Positions 45,195 through 51,738 of a stretch of DNA of 56,699 nucleotides are shown here, in pieces (the stretch's first letter is position 1; each line of letters begins with the position of its first letter). The translations under genes and the position numbers were made by a program. Source of the stretch: a virus; IMG/VR virus record IMGVR_UViG_3300046000_011464, positions 1 to 56,699 of that record; one strand, written 5' to 3'. The notes beneath the pieces are model-generated. The model was not told the origin of the DNA. It made no database searches and saw only the letters and a program-made list of their open reading frames with translations.

Positions 45195-45816
45195 AATAAA
45201 TTCCATCAGAAGTTTTAAACATTTCACCCAAATTTTCAACGGTTTGAATAGCTTCCTCAAGAGAAATTTCAAAAAATTCCCTAGAAGACCCTTGAAATGA
45301 ACTCATCCTAACATCCTCCAAATATTGGTGTACTACATTTTCCAAAGCATAACCATTAGAAACAGGTAAAGCCCAACGCAATTGCCATTCAGAAACGGTA
45401 CCCGCACCATTAATTTGTTTAATCCTAGAAATTGGCGAAACAGCTTTACCTATTTTACACACCTCAGGATATGCCTCGTTGGTTAAAATATACACGTATT
45501 GCCCTTTAGTGGTGGAGTGGTGAAATTTAAGGGCTGACTCGGTGCTTTTCCCATACATATATGTCCAAACCAATTGTGGAGGATCTTGATGAAGTAATTC
45601 TTCTTTATATTCTATAATGAAATCGAAGGAAAGAAAATCCAGGAGTTTACCACGTGGTATTTTTTTATATTTTTGAGTTAATTCCTGGAAATTATTTCTC
45701 CAAGAAGAAAATTGTGGTAACTGATTTAAAGAAGACTGGGCACCATCGGTATGATAAAGTATAAGTTCACCGTGTGATTCCATTTTTTGTGCCTGAGAAA
45801 TATTAATTGATTTCAT
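45184..45816 (-). CDS. T5orf172 / MUG113-type GIY-YIG nuclease-like protein
   Basis: 210 residues. The C-terminal half holds the T5orf172 pattern: YVYILTNEAYPEVCKIGKA (about 108-126), an Arg in RIKQINGAGT, ENVVHQYLEDVR and SSREFFEISLEEA. This fold is a branch of the GIY-YIG superfamily found in phages, often unrelated to homing. The N-terminal ~100 residues are phage-specific. Its product may act on DNA in replication or host takeover. Confidence 0.8.
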   Translation of the reverse strand: MKSINISQAQKMESHGELILYHTDGAQSSLNQLPQFSSWRNNFQELTQKYKKIPRGKLLDFLSFDFIIEYKEELLHQDPPQLVWTYMYGKSTESALKFHHSTTKGQYVYILTNEAYPEVCKIGKAVSPISRIKQINGAGTVSEWQLRWALPVSNGYALENVVHQYLEDVRMSSFQGSSREFFEISLEEAIQTVENLGEMFKTSDGIYYEY

Positions 45817-45827
45817 AGGGAGAAAAT

Positions 45828-46067
45828 TTAAATTATAATGGCTTTAACTACCTCAATATGTTTCCCATATTGGTGATGTTGGGGAGAAACTCTTTCATGA
45901 TTTCCATAATACCATTGAGGGTTAACATTTAGGGCAACATCTATGGTTAGAGGAGTACCCTCGGGAAATTCTATATCATCATATCCACGCTCGTAACCCT
46001 TGATAACTACTCTTAAATCTTGATCCTTGATTTGGGAAAGGATTTCTATTAGTTGTTTGACTGTCAT
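45828..46067 (-). CDS. Small conserved phage protein
   Basis: 79 residues: MTVKQLIEILSQIKDQDLRV and VVIKGYERGYDDIEF. This helix-then-strand layout resembles widespread small phage and bacterial proteins of unknown role (the pattern 'VKELIExLxxLPxD...VVxGYEGGYDD'). It overlaps its upstream gene by 4 nt. Confidence 0.6.
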   Translation of the reverse strand: MTVKQLIEILSQIKDQDLRVVIKGYERGYDDIEFPEGTPLTIDVALNVNPQWYYGNHERVSPQHHQYGKHIEVVKAIII

Positions 46068-46255
46068 AATCCTTTTTCTTTTTTATAGATTTCTAAAGAT
46101 TCTTTGTTTGAATATCTTGGTTTTGTTGTAAGCCACTCTGCAAATCCAATAGCAAAATCTTCTGCTATTAATTGAGATTCATTGCTTAAAAACTCTGAAA
46201 CCTCTTTAAATCCGTAAGCTTGGAAAAACTTTTCAAACTTTTCTTTTAGTGTCAT
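46064..46255 (-). CDS. Small hypothetical protein
   Basis: 63 residues, MTLKEKFEKFFQAYGFKEVS, helical, no family recognised. It is packed between neighbours with a 4-nt overlap downstream. Confidence 0.5.
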   Translation of the reverse strand: MTLKEKFEKFFQAYGFKEVSEFLSNESQLIAEDFAIGFAEWLTTKPRYSNKESLEIYKKEKGL

Positions 46256-46256
46256 A

Positions 46257-46460
46257 TTAATATGATTTTCTTACTCCTGTTATCATTATATATTGAAATT
46301 CTCCTTGTTCAGTGAAAAAATGCTGAATGAACTTTATTGTATAATGTTCTTCATGTTCTGGAAGTGTAATTACTTCTTTCAATCTAGGTCTTATCATTTG
46401 GGTTTCAATGTCATGTTCTACTTTACCCTGAAACATTAATATTAATCTAACTTTTATCAT
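46257..46460 (-). CDS. Small hypothetical protein
   Basis: 67 residues from the ATG at 46460 (MIKVRLILMFQGKVEHDIET). I prefer this start to 46484 because it lies 2 nt after the upstream stop and has the GTTATG context shared by many genes in this region. Strand-rich, function unknown. Confidence 0.5.
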   Translation of the reverse strand: MIKVRLILMFQGKVEHDIETQMIRPRLKEVITLPEHEEHYTIKFIQHFFTEQGEFQYIMITGVRKSY

Positions 46461-46462
46461 AA

Positions 46463-46654
46463 CTATCTTATTTTTATTGTCCAAACTCGTTTTAATCTCA
46501 TACCACCATACTTAGGATCATACATTCCTATATACTTGTACAATGAAATGTTTGAATACTTTTTGTCTAGGGTAAATGTTTGTGGATCCCATCTATCCTC
46601 AATTAGGAAAGTATATCCTATTAACCTGCATAATTTATAATATACCTTTCTCAT
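46463..46654 (-). CDS. Small hypothetical protein
   Basis: 63 residues, basic and aromatic (KYSNISLYKYIGMYDPKYGG). It is the first gene after the structured 46.66-47.01 kb gap and after the leftmost TTCGTATATT promoter copy. No function recognised. Confidence 0.5.
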   Translation of the reverse strand: MRKVYYKLCRLIGYTFLIEDRWDPQTFTLDKKYSNISLYKYIGMYDPKYGGMRLKRVWTIKIR

Positions 46655-46675
46655 ACATTTAATTTTTAATGAGGT

Positions 46676-46708
46676 AATATACGAAAAAGGAATTGGAAAA
46701 CCAAATAA
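46676..46708 (-). promoter_or_regulatory. Early-type promoter, leftmost copy
   Basis: TTCGTATATT at 46676-46685, 21 nt before the ATG at 46654. No GGAAT box at the 18-nt position (the sequence there is TTATT); the spacer overlaps the 46693-46785 inverted-repeat structure. Confidence 0.4.
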
Positions 46709-46785
46709 TCCCTAACTAAAAGTTAAGGATTAACATCTTCAACTAATTTATTAGTTTAAGTAGGGATATACCAAAGGTTTTCCAA
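46693..46785 (-). repeat. Nested inverted repeats, possible structured RNA
   Basis: TTGGAAAACC (46693-46702) is the exact reverse complement of GGTTTTCCAA (46776-46785). Inside, ATCCCTA (46708-46714) pairs with TAGGGAT (46761-46767), and AACTAA (46741-46746) pairs with TTAGTT (46751-46756). An alternative inner hairpin is AATCC-TAACT with AGTTA-GGATT. Two nested stems plus a hairpin are unlikely by chance. No reading frame covers the segment. Confidence 0.55.
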
Positions 46786-46870
46786 AAAAATTTTTAAAAG
46801 AGGATTTTACAATTTCGTAAAGTGTGGGTGAAATGGTTATTTCGGAATTGCGATATATGAGTATATATGA

Positions 46871-47010
46871 GGGGGTGGGTGAAAGATCGTAGTCGATCTG
46901 AGAGTGGCACATTCCTTCCCCCACCCGCCACCGCCACGCGTATGGACAGCAACGCGGTGTGGGCGCACCCCTATAAGCCGCGCACGGTCGCTATCGTCCC
47001 GAGGTCAAAC
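46871..47010 (-). other. GC-rich, non-coding, hairpin-bearing island
   Basis: Together with the 46693-46785 structure this fills the 359-nt gap 46655-47013. In this stretch 89 of 140 bases are G or C in an otherwise strongly AT-rich genome. It contains a perfect AGATCG/CGATCT hairpin (46884-46889 with 46894-46899) inside a GGGTGGG/CCCACCC pair (46873-46879 with 46920-46926), a CGCGG/CCGCG pair (46943-46947 with 46978-46982) and, on the minus strand, a G-quadruplex-like run GGCGGTGGCGGGTGGGGG. No minus-strand frame is open through it. Candidate structured RNA or cis-element; the strand is a guess from neighbouring genes. Confidence 0.45.
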
Positions 47011-47013
47011 GAA

Positions 47014-47247
47014 TTAGTCCCACTCTTCAAATTCTTCTGCCTCGGGATCATCCTCATACATTCCTTCAGAAATATCATCACAGGCGATATCCAAGTGCGT
47101 AAGTGCGTTATCCAAGTGGATTTTTACGTTATTATCGATTTCGCTGTACAATTCATCATTATCGATATAATCCATCGTGCGTTCCAAATCCTCCAATAAT
47201 TCTTGCAGTTGGGCGCTTAATTTGGTAAGTTGTTTAAGTGTATTCAT
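47014..47247 (-). CDS. Small acidic helical protein
   Basis: 77 residues, strongly acidic C-terminus (YEDDPEAEEFEEWD) after two amphipathic helices (LTKLSAQLQELLEDLERT). Highly negative small proteins of early phage regions sometimes mimic DNA, but no family is recognised. Its stop directly borders the GC-rich island. Confidence 0.6.
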   Translation of the reverse strand: MNTLKQLTKLSAQLQELLEDLERTMDYIDNDELYSEIDNNVKIHLDNALTHLDIACDDISEGMYEDDPEAEEFEEWD

Positions 47248-47283
47248 AATGTATAGTATTTTTAACCATACATATATGGGGGA

Positions 47284-47562
47284 TTACTCCCCCACACTTG
47301 TTTCTGGGATGTATGGTACTAGATTATCAAATCTAACAGTTGTTACCACTTTTTTACCTAACACAAAGGTGAATCCGGTGAAACTTACTCTATTCATTTT
47401 AATTACATTACATTCGTAATCATTAAGTACTATCTTATCATCAATTGATGAACGGGATTGTCTTGAAATGTGACCACCATCAAAGTAATAAGTTGAATCA
47501 CCTAAGTATTTTTTACCTCCAATGTAGAATGGGGTACCGTCTAAAAATTGTTCTTTTGTCAT
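47284..47562 (-). CDS. Small hypothetical protein
   Basis: 92 residues (MTKEQFLDGTPFYIGGKKYL), strand-rich, likely a small beta fold. The start has the AAAGGTTATG context common to this region. Driven by the promoter copy at 47591. Confidence 0.6.
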   Translation of the reverse strand: MTKEQFLDGTPFYIGGKKYLGDSTYYFDGGHISRQSRSSIDDKIVLNDYECNVIKMNRVSFTGFTFVLGKKVVTTVRFDNLVPYIPETSVGE

Positions 47563-47590
47563 AACCTTTTATATTTTATTATTATACTTA

Positions 47591-47600
47591 AATATACGAA
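47591..47600 (-). promoter_or_regulatory. Early-type promoter
   Basis: TTCGTATATTTAAGTATAA, 28 nt before the ATG at 47562. No box at the 18-nt position; a GGATA occurs 12 nt upstream instead. Confidence 0.5.
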
Positions 47601-47622
47601 ATGATATCTGAGTATCCAAGTT

Positions 47623-47850
47623 TTACTGAGCGCTTCTTAAAGTGGATTGTATTACACGGTGTTCTGTGCCCCGAGCACTCCTAAGGATAGCCCACCCATC
47701 ATTGTATGATAGTAGTAAACCAACCACCATATTGGCATTACCAGTGTCTCCCCAGTATACGACTCCTATTTGAAGGGTAGGCGTTGTGGGTTGAGTGGTA
47801 ACTATGGTATTGAGCCATTTGGTATAACGTTTACTGTACACCATTTTCAA
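47623..47850 (-). CDS. Small hypothetical protein
   Basis: 75 residues (MKMVYSKRYTKWLNTIVTTQ), with a beta-like core GVVYWGDTGNANMVVGLLLS that resembles SH3-type small barrels. It overlaps the end of the upstream signal-peptide gene by 20 nt. Confidence 0.5.
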   Translation of the reverse strand: MKMVYSKRYTKWLNTIVTTQPTTPTLQIGVVYWGDTGNANMVVGLLLSYNDGWAILRSARGTEHRVIQSTLRSAQ

Positions 47851-48019
47851 ACATAATTATCTGGTTATTAACAATGGCAAACTGTTTATGCTGTACCATC
47901 TTATCATAGTATTTTTGGGTTTTACTCTGAGATAATTTACGTTGGGATCCACATGATTGACATGATAGCCAAACAAAAAATAGGGCAATTGCGATTGCGT
48001 AGGGTCTAAATGCTTTCAT
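47831..48019 (-). CDS. Small exported protein, possible lipoprotein
   Basis: 62 residues. A signal sequence MKAFRPYAIAIALFFVWLSC has a basic start, a hydrophobic core and Cys at 20 and 23 (CQSCGS), a near-lipobox. The mature part is a short Lys/Gln-rich helix. Exported small proteins of early regions often block superinfection at the envelope; that role is inference. A hairpin (48049-48067) precedes the gene. Confidence 0.55.
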   Translation of the reverse strand: MKAFRPYAIAIALFFVWLSCQSCGSQRKLSQSKTQKYYDKMVQHKQFAIVNNQIIMFENGVQ

Positions 48020-48048
48020 AACTTGTTGTTTTAAATGGGATTTGAGTG

Positions 48049-48067
48049 GGGTATTTTTGGTACCCCG
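48049..48067 (-). promoter_or_regulatory. Leader hairpin before exported-protein gene
   Basis: GGGGTA (48049-48054) pairs with TACCCC (48062-48067), loop 7 nt, located between promoter 48111 and the ATG at 48019. No T run follows, so a translational or RNA-stability element is more likely than a terminator. Confidence 0.4.
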
Positions 48068-48110
48068 TGGCTATTAACCTACCTTTACTCTATCACCTTA
48101 TTACATGTTA

Positions 48111-48120
48111 AATATACGAA
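48111..48120 (-). promoter_or_regulatory. Early-type promoter
   Basis: TTCGTATATTTAACATGTAATAAGG on this strand (motif core at 48111-48120), about 90 nt before the ATG at 48019. GGATCC lies 12-17 nt upstream; no GGAAT at 18 nt. Confidence 0.5.
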
Positions 48121-48127
48121 ATTGATC

Positions 48128-48604
48128 TTATGGATCCAATCGCTGTTTAAGGAGTTGTTTAAGTTCTTTAATTTGAGATTTCATTTTAACTATATGGGCC
48201 TCTTTCTGTCTCATTCTTGCAATCCACTTCCAAGCATCCTCCATCTCTAATATATCATTAAGGGTTTTATGCAATTGAGCATTTTTAGTATGTAATGCTT
48301 GATTTTCGAAAATTAATTCATAATTGGATCTATTATGTATGGAGTTAGTAAGATAAGGGGATTTATATTGACCAATCCAATATTTTTCTCTGTCATTAAT
48401 ACTGGATTTATCACATTGTTCTAATATACAGAATTCAAATTTTTTGTTATGTTTTATTAAATGCTCCTTTAAATTAACAAGTGTTGGATTTATAGGTTTA
48501 TTCCAGTGGGCATCCCATCGTTGGTTTAAATTCTTAGATTGCCCCACATATACAACTTCATTATACATGGGGTTTATTATCCCATAAACATAATACATTT
48601 TCAT
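48128..48604 (-). CDS. GIY-YIG endonuclease
   Basis: 158 residues. GIY and YIG strands are YYVYGI (4-9) and VVYVGQS (17-23), with catalytic Arg29 in LNQRWDAHW and Glu72 in INDREKYWIGQY. A C-terminal ~60-residue coiled coil (MRQKEAHIVKMKSQIKELKQ) replaces the usual DNA-binding tail. Probably a homing enzyme. It has no early-type promoter of its own, unlike its neighbours, consistent with insertion. Confidence 0.85.
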   Translation of the reverse strand: MKMYYVYGIINPMYNEVVYVGQSKNLNQRWDAHWNKPINPTLVNLKEHLIKHNKKFEFCILEQCDKSSINDREKYWIGQYKSPYLTNSIHNRSNYELIFENQALHTKNAQLHKTLNDILEMEDAWKWIARMRQKEAHIVKMKSQIKELKQLLKQRLDP

Positions 48605-48746
48605 AATTTATATTAATATTAACAGATGCTCAACATTTTGGTAAGATTATTGAATATTATTCATGTCTCCTTTCTCTTTCACATGTAACGTAGAGCATTC
48701 TTCACCATAATGGGCGCCTTATATTGAATATCCTCCATTCGCCTAT

Positions 48747-48788
48747 AAAAAATATAGTGGGCCTGTGAGAGCAGGCCCGAAACTATAT
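48747..48788 (-). terminator. Strong Rho-independent terminator
   Basis: GGGCCTG (48759-48765) pairs with CAGGCCC (48772-48778), extended by ATATAGT (48752-48758) with ACTATAT (48782-48788) across a 3-nt bulge, then TTTTTT on the minus strand. It ends the AT-hook-like gene. The rest of the gap 48605-48746 holds no convincing gene. Confidence 0.88.
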
Positions 48789-48798
48789 TGGGGGAAAA

Positions 48799-49164
48799 TT
48801 ATTCCGCTTTGGCGGGACGACCTAACTTAATGGTTCCGTTTAAACGTTTCGCTTCCAATTCCATTTTACGTTTGTAGGAAGCACTTTCCGGGTTTGGTTT
48901 ACGTCCCAATTTAACTAATCCTTTAACTGATAGTCTCATTTGGCGTTTTGAACCCTCTACTACGGGACGACCTTTTTTAAGTTCACCTGCCGCACGTTTA
49001 GCTTCTAATTCCGCCTTACGAGTGGCATGTTTGCTTTCAAAATTCACGGGTCTTCCACGTTTAATTTCGCCTGCCTCACGTTTGGCAGCCAACTCGGCCA
49101 ATCTGATTTGTCTTACTGAATTTGTGTTAACTGGTCTACCTAATGTTTTTACTGTGTTTGTCAT
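48799..49164 (-). CDS. AT-hook-like tandem-repeat DNA-binding protein
   Basis: 121 residues made of about four repeats of roughly 28 residues, each opening with an AT-hook-like (K)(R/K/L)GRP: TLGRPVN, KRGRPVN, KKGRPVV, LGRKPN and a final KLGRPAK. Between hooks lie basic helices such as KAELEAKRAAGELKK. AT-hooks bind the minor groove of AT-rich DNA. In an AT-rich phage this could be a nucleoid-like organiser, a silencer antagonist or a regulator of the AT-rich promoters. The third repeat is shorter (22). Followed by a strong terminator. Confidence 0.75.
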   Translation of the reverse strand: MTNTVKTLGRPVNTNSVRQIRLAELAAKREAGEIKRGRPVNFESKHATRKAELEAKRAAGELKKGRPVVEGSKRQMRLSVKGLVKLGRKPNPESASYKRKMELEAKRLNGTIKLGRPAKAE

Positions 49165-49205
49165 AACCTTTATTTTTTTATTAATTAATTTCTTATTACA
49201 TGTTA

Positions 49206-49215
49206 AATATACGAA
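49206..49215 (-). promoter_or_regulatory. Early-type promoter before AT-hook-like gene
   Basis: TTCGTATATTTAACATGTAATAAG, 41 nt before the ATG at 49164. The -33 region is AAGTTTGG, closer to the Bacteroidota TTTG box than to GGAAT. Confidence 0.5.
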
Positions 49216-49222
49216 TCCTATT

Positions 49223-49405
49223 TTACGAAACCAAACTTACTTTGATATAATTTCGATCTAATATTCTTTTACATTCAGAATAATCTGATGGATTAACTAG
49301 GAAAGTATTTCCTGTATTGTAAAATACATTGGAAAGCTTGTTTGAATTGATTAACAATTGGTTCGCTTTTTTTCTTAGACCTAATTCTACTGTAAATTTT
49401 TTCAT
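49223..49405 (-). CDS. Small basic hypothetical protein
   Basis: 60 residues (MKKFTVELGLRKKANQLLIN), mixed helix and strand. No family recognised. Preceded by the promoter copy at 49443. Confidence 0.5.
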   Translation of the reverse strand: MKKFTVELGLRKKANQLLINSNKLSNVFYNTGNTFLVNPSDYSECKRILDRNYIKVSLVS

Positions 49406-49442
49406 ATTTTTTCTTTTTAATTATTAACTTTCTTACATGTTA

Positions 49443-49452
49443 AATATACGAA
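49443..49452 (-). promoter_or_regulatory. Early-type promoter
   Basis: TTCGTATATTTAACATGTAAG, 37 nt before the ATG at 49405. No GGAAT at the 18-nt position. Confidence 0.5.
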
Positions 49453-49722
49453 ATTAACTTTAAAAATCCAAATCTATTTTATAGAGCGTTAGTAATTAAC
49501 GTTTTAAAAGTATATACCTTTTTTTAAAGGAGGAAGTGGAGGGGCGGGGGAAGAAGGGTACCGTATTATGCCCCTAACTCAACACATTCCACCTATACTC
49601 GTTTCCACATACCATCCTAAGCCCTCGCCACTCTAGGAATATCTTTCCTAAATGCGTTCCCTCATAGGAAATTGTTTCCACATTATAACATTAGGTAGGA
49701 ACCACGTTCCCTTACCAATTTT
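49453..49722 (-). other. Gene-free stretch with G-rich tract and three hairpins
   Basis: Part of the 581-nt gap 49406-49986. At 49527-49558 the plus strand is a purine run (AAAGGAGGAAGTGGAGGGGC then GGGGGAAGAAGGG), G-quadruplex-like; the minus strand there reads CTTCCTCCTTTA, close to the 3' end of 16S rRNA. Further right lie hairpins AGGAA/TTCCT, GGAAA/TTTCC and GGTA-GGAAC with GTTCC-TTACC (49694-49716). No coding frame is convincing. Processed RNA or transcript-end structures are possible. Confidence 0.35.
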
Positions 49723-49782
49723 GCGGAGTGAGAGGAGTCGAACCTCTTGCGCAGACAGTCTTGCTTTAAACCAACCACTCCA
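49723..49782 (-). tRNA. tRNA-like element, short or incomplete
   Basis: A clear T-arm (AGAGG-TTCGACT-CCTCT) is followed by CACTCCG, which pairs with TGGAGTG at the 5' end (49776-49782). Only 60 nt separate the ends, about 13 too few for a cloverleaf with both D and anticodon arms. Upstream, AGGAT-CTGCAG-GTCCT and AGGAT-TGCAATG-GTCCT form two near-identical anticodon-like hairpins. A degenerate tRNA or tRNA-like RNA seems likely; isotype not assigned. Confidence 0.4.
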
Positions 49783-49861
49783 GGACCTGCAGATCCTATT
49801 ATAAAAATTAAGCTAGGACCATTGCAATCCTAGGGTTTAACCTGCCCTTGCTTATTTTTTG

Positions 49862-49980
49862 ATGTTGTGACAGGATTCGAACCTGCATCTTTTTAATTCT
49901 TCTCACAGGATACCGAATATCTATCTCAATCTTGAGGCCTTCTTGTAGGAAGGTGCTTATACCTATTACGCCACACAACA
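49862..49980 (-). tRNA. Unusually long tRNA-like gene
   Basis: The 7-bp acceptor TGTTGTG (49974-49980) pairs with CACAACA (49863-49869). T8-G9, a Leu-like D-arm (GCGTAATAGGTATAAGC) and a good T-arm (GCAGG-TTCGAAT-CCTGT) are present. The ends are 118 nt apart, roughly 30 more than a long-variable-arm tRNA. The anticodon-like hairpin CCTTC-CTACAA-GAAGG has a 6-nt loop, and CTCAAGA further on would suit a Leu(CAA) loop but lacks a matching stem. Either an insertion in a Leu-type tRNA or a tRNA-like RNA. Confidence 0.55.
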
Positions 49981-49986
49981 AACTTA

Positions 49987-50244
49987 TTATGATTTAATAA
50001 TCTCCACTATATCATGATCTTCTTCAGGTATTCTAAAATTTTTGAATACAAACCCATCATGTGTTCTTGTACCATAGTTATTGTTACTATTACCAAAAGA
50101 ATTACCATCTTTATCTTTAACATATCTCACCACATGGTCTAGGTAAGTATAATTATTCCAAGGTGTAGGTGCAATATATTCTAACACTGCTCCTTGTGAG
50201 GATATCAATTTATCCCCCGGTTTACAATCTCTCAAATCTACCAT
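49987..50244 (-). CDS. Small hypothetical protein
   Basis: 85 residues (MVDLRDCKPGDKLISSQGAV), a short beta-type fold with an Asn-rich loop (GNSFGNSNNNYGTRTHDG). No family recognised. It lies right after the tRNA-like genes, driven by promoter 50277. Confidence 0.6.
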   Translation of the reverse strand: MVDLRDCKPGDKLISSQGAVLEYIAPTPWNNYTYLDHVVRYVKDKDGNSFGNSNNNYGTRTHDGFVFKNFRIPEEDHDIVEIIKS

Positions 50245-50276
50245 TTCATTTCTTTTTTTATCATTATTACTCCATT

Positions 50277-50309
50277 AATATACGAAGTCTGATTTGCATA
50301 TGTTATTCC
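50277..50309 (-). promoter_or_regulatory. Early-type promoter with GGAAT box
   Basis: TTCGTATATTAATGG with GGAAT (50305-50309) exactly 18 nt upstream; drives 49987-50244. Confidence 0.6.
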
Positions 50310-50525
50310 TTATTTGTTAAATTTTTCGTTGTAGTATTGCTCTGATAGTTTATCTCTAAAAATAGCAGTTGAACCATAACCTTTTTTGCAAGCATCTATT
50401 ATCTGTTGCTTTTCCATTTCTTTGGCTTGTTCTATTAATTCAGAATTTATAACTCCGTTAAAAATAAAATCACCTTTGCCATCATCTCCTCTTAATTCTT
50501 GTATTAACCATTGTACTGCTGTCAT
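50310..50525 (-). CDS. Small phage protein (MTAVQWL type)
   Basis: 71 residues from the ATG at 50525 (MTAVQWLIQELRGDDGKG). The frame is open to 50564 but that start would overlap its neighbour. SELIEQAKEMEKQQIIDA then YNEKFNK is a pattern I know from many small Bacteroidota phage proteins of unknown function. Confidence 0.65.
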   Translation of the reverse strand: MTAVQWLIQELRGDDGKGDFIFNGVINSELIEQAKEMEKQQIIDACKKGYGSTAIFRDKLSEQYYNEKFNK

Positions 50526-50536
50526 CTTATTTCTTT

Positions 50537-50746
50537 TTAAATTCTTTTTCTGTAATCTGAACAAGCTTTAACCCAACCTCTATCCCAAGCATCATCTGCT
50601 CCTGGGCATTGGTTAAATAATACCGTAGGGTCTTTACCTTTTTTTATTTCATTTTCCGCTTCAGTATAACCTTCTTCAAACATTCCTTTACCATTGTAGT
50701 TAGTTTCTTTAAAAATTTTACCCCAATGTTCTAAAAATTGTATCAT
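50537..50746 (-). CDS. Small phage protein
   Basis: 69 residues. The second half, CPGADDAWDRGWVKACSDYR, has an AWxxGW pattern vaguely like ribosome-modulation-factor proteins; I would not assign it on that basis. Tight spacing with both neighbours suggests one operon with 50310 and 50749. Confidence 0.55.
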   Translation of the reverse strand: MIQFLEHWGKIFKETNYNGKGMFEEGYTEAENEIKKGKDPTVLFNQCPGADDAWDRGWVKACSDYRKRI

Positions 50747-50748
50747 AA

Positions 50749-51735
50749 TTATTTCTTTTTAAATTGTTCAAACCAGATTTTGTTTTCTTCCATATCATTT
50801 TTATCAATATATTGATATATGAAAGTTTCTAAATATTTAGTATGGTGCTCTAATATTTCTAACACATCTTCCTCATTATACATTTTTTCAGCTTGCCATT
50901 TAGCACCATACACACAACCTTTTTTAAAAATAATTCTTTCATCTTGATTGAGATATTCTTTTGAATATAAAGAATTATCAGCAACTTCTTCAAGTGTTTC
51001 TTGTTTAGGATGTTTTAAACCCAATAATTCCGTGTATTTAGAATTGTGCCATCTTAAATGTGATGGTACCCCCAATTCTTGTTCCATCTCATATATTTCC
51101 CTTTGTATTTTATTCATTTTAGGTTCTTCTTTTGGAATGTAATCTTTTCCTAACCAAACTGTAACTTTTTTACCATCAATAAAATCTTCGTGAAAATACT
51201 CTTGGTGTTCTTCGTGAAACATTACTTCTTGATTGTTTGGATTTACAAGGTTTGGAATGATGATTTTGTAACCTACATCGCATAAATCTTGTTTATCATA
51301 AGCACCTTGACTTGGACAATTATCTCCATGTTTACAAAATGATTCAACTTCAACCTCTTCACAACTTGGATTCTTAACAAACCATTCTAAAAATGTATCA
51401 TCAATAGCTTGAACACCATCATTTTCAGCGGTAAATTTGATTAAATCTTTGTCTGTTGTTAGGATGATTTTTCTACAATATGATTTTTGAAATTGTAAAA
51501 CACCACTCTCATAGTGATTAGACAAAGTTCTTTCACATTTAAAAACTCTATTATCTCTAATATCAATACCATATTCTCCTTCTTTAATTTCTTCTGAATT
51601 AGTGATGTAGATATTTTGACAAATTACATTATCAATCTTTGGCATAGGACTGTTAAACAAATCCCAACTATTATTCTTTAAATAATGTATTAACCTACTT
51701 GGTTTATCTGTTGGGATTATAAATATATTTTTCAT
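50749..51735 (-). CDS. Conserved phage protein of unknown function (328 aa)
   Basis: 328 residues, the largest product of the early region. It begins MKNIFIIPTDKPSRLIHYLK, continues ICQNIYITNSEEIKEGEYG and has IDDTFLEWFVKNPSCEEVEV, a combination seen, as far as I recall, in many flavobacterial phages. A Cys/His cluster (ESFCKHGDNCPS ... DLCDVGYK) may bind zinc. The C-terminus (GCVYGAKWQAEKMYNEEDVL) is a helical motif seen in the same type of proteins. Its biochemical role is unknown. Probably transcribed with 51739-51840 from promoter 51872. Confidence 0.7.
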   Translation of the reverse strand: MKNIFIIPTDKPSRLIHYLKNNSWDLFNSPMPKIDNVICQNIYITNSEEIKEGEYGIDIRDNRVFKCERTLSNHYESGVLQFQKSYCRKIILTTDKDLIKFTAENDGVQAIDDTFLEWFVKNPSCEEVEVESFCKHGDNCPSQGAYDKQDLCDVGYKIIIPNLVNPNNQEVMFHEEHQEYFHEDFIDGKKVTVWLGKDYIPKEEPKMNKIQREIYEMEQELGVPSHLRWHNSKYTELLGLKHPKQETLEEVADNSLYSKEYLNQDERIIFKKGCVYGAKWQAEKMYNEEDVLEILEHHTKYLETFIYQYIDKNDMEENKIWFEQFKKK

Positions 51736-51738
51736 AAG

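Noticed and set aside
46867-47199. Plus-strand frame across the GC-rich island (MRGWVKDRSRSESG...)
   Set aside because: It runs antisense into the 47014-47247 gene, lacks an initiation site and has no promoter; all other genes are on the minus strand. The island is better treated as non-coding.
48679-48738. 19-codon frame MEDIQYKAPIMVKNALRYM after the AT-hook-like gene terminator
   Set aside because: Too short, no promoter copy and no start context; could be a leader peptide but nothing supports it.
49862-49980. Group I intron in the long tRNA-like gene
   Set aside because: The surplus is only about 30 nt, far too small for a group I intron core.
50537-50746. Ribosome modulation factor homologue
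   Set aside because: Only an AWxxGW pattern is shared; the rest of the sequence does not fit.
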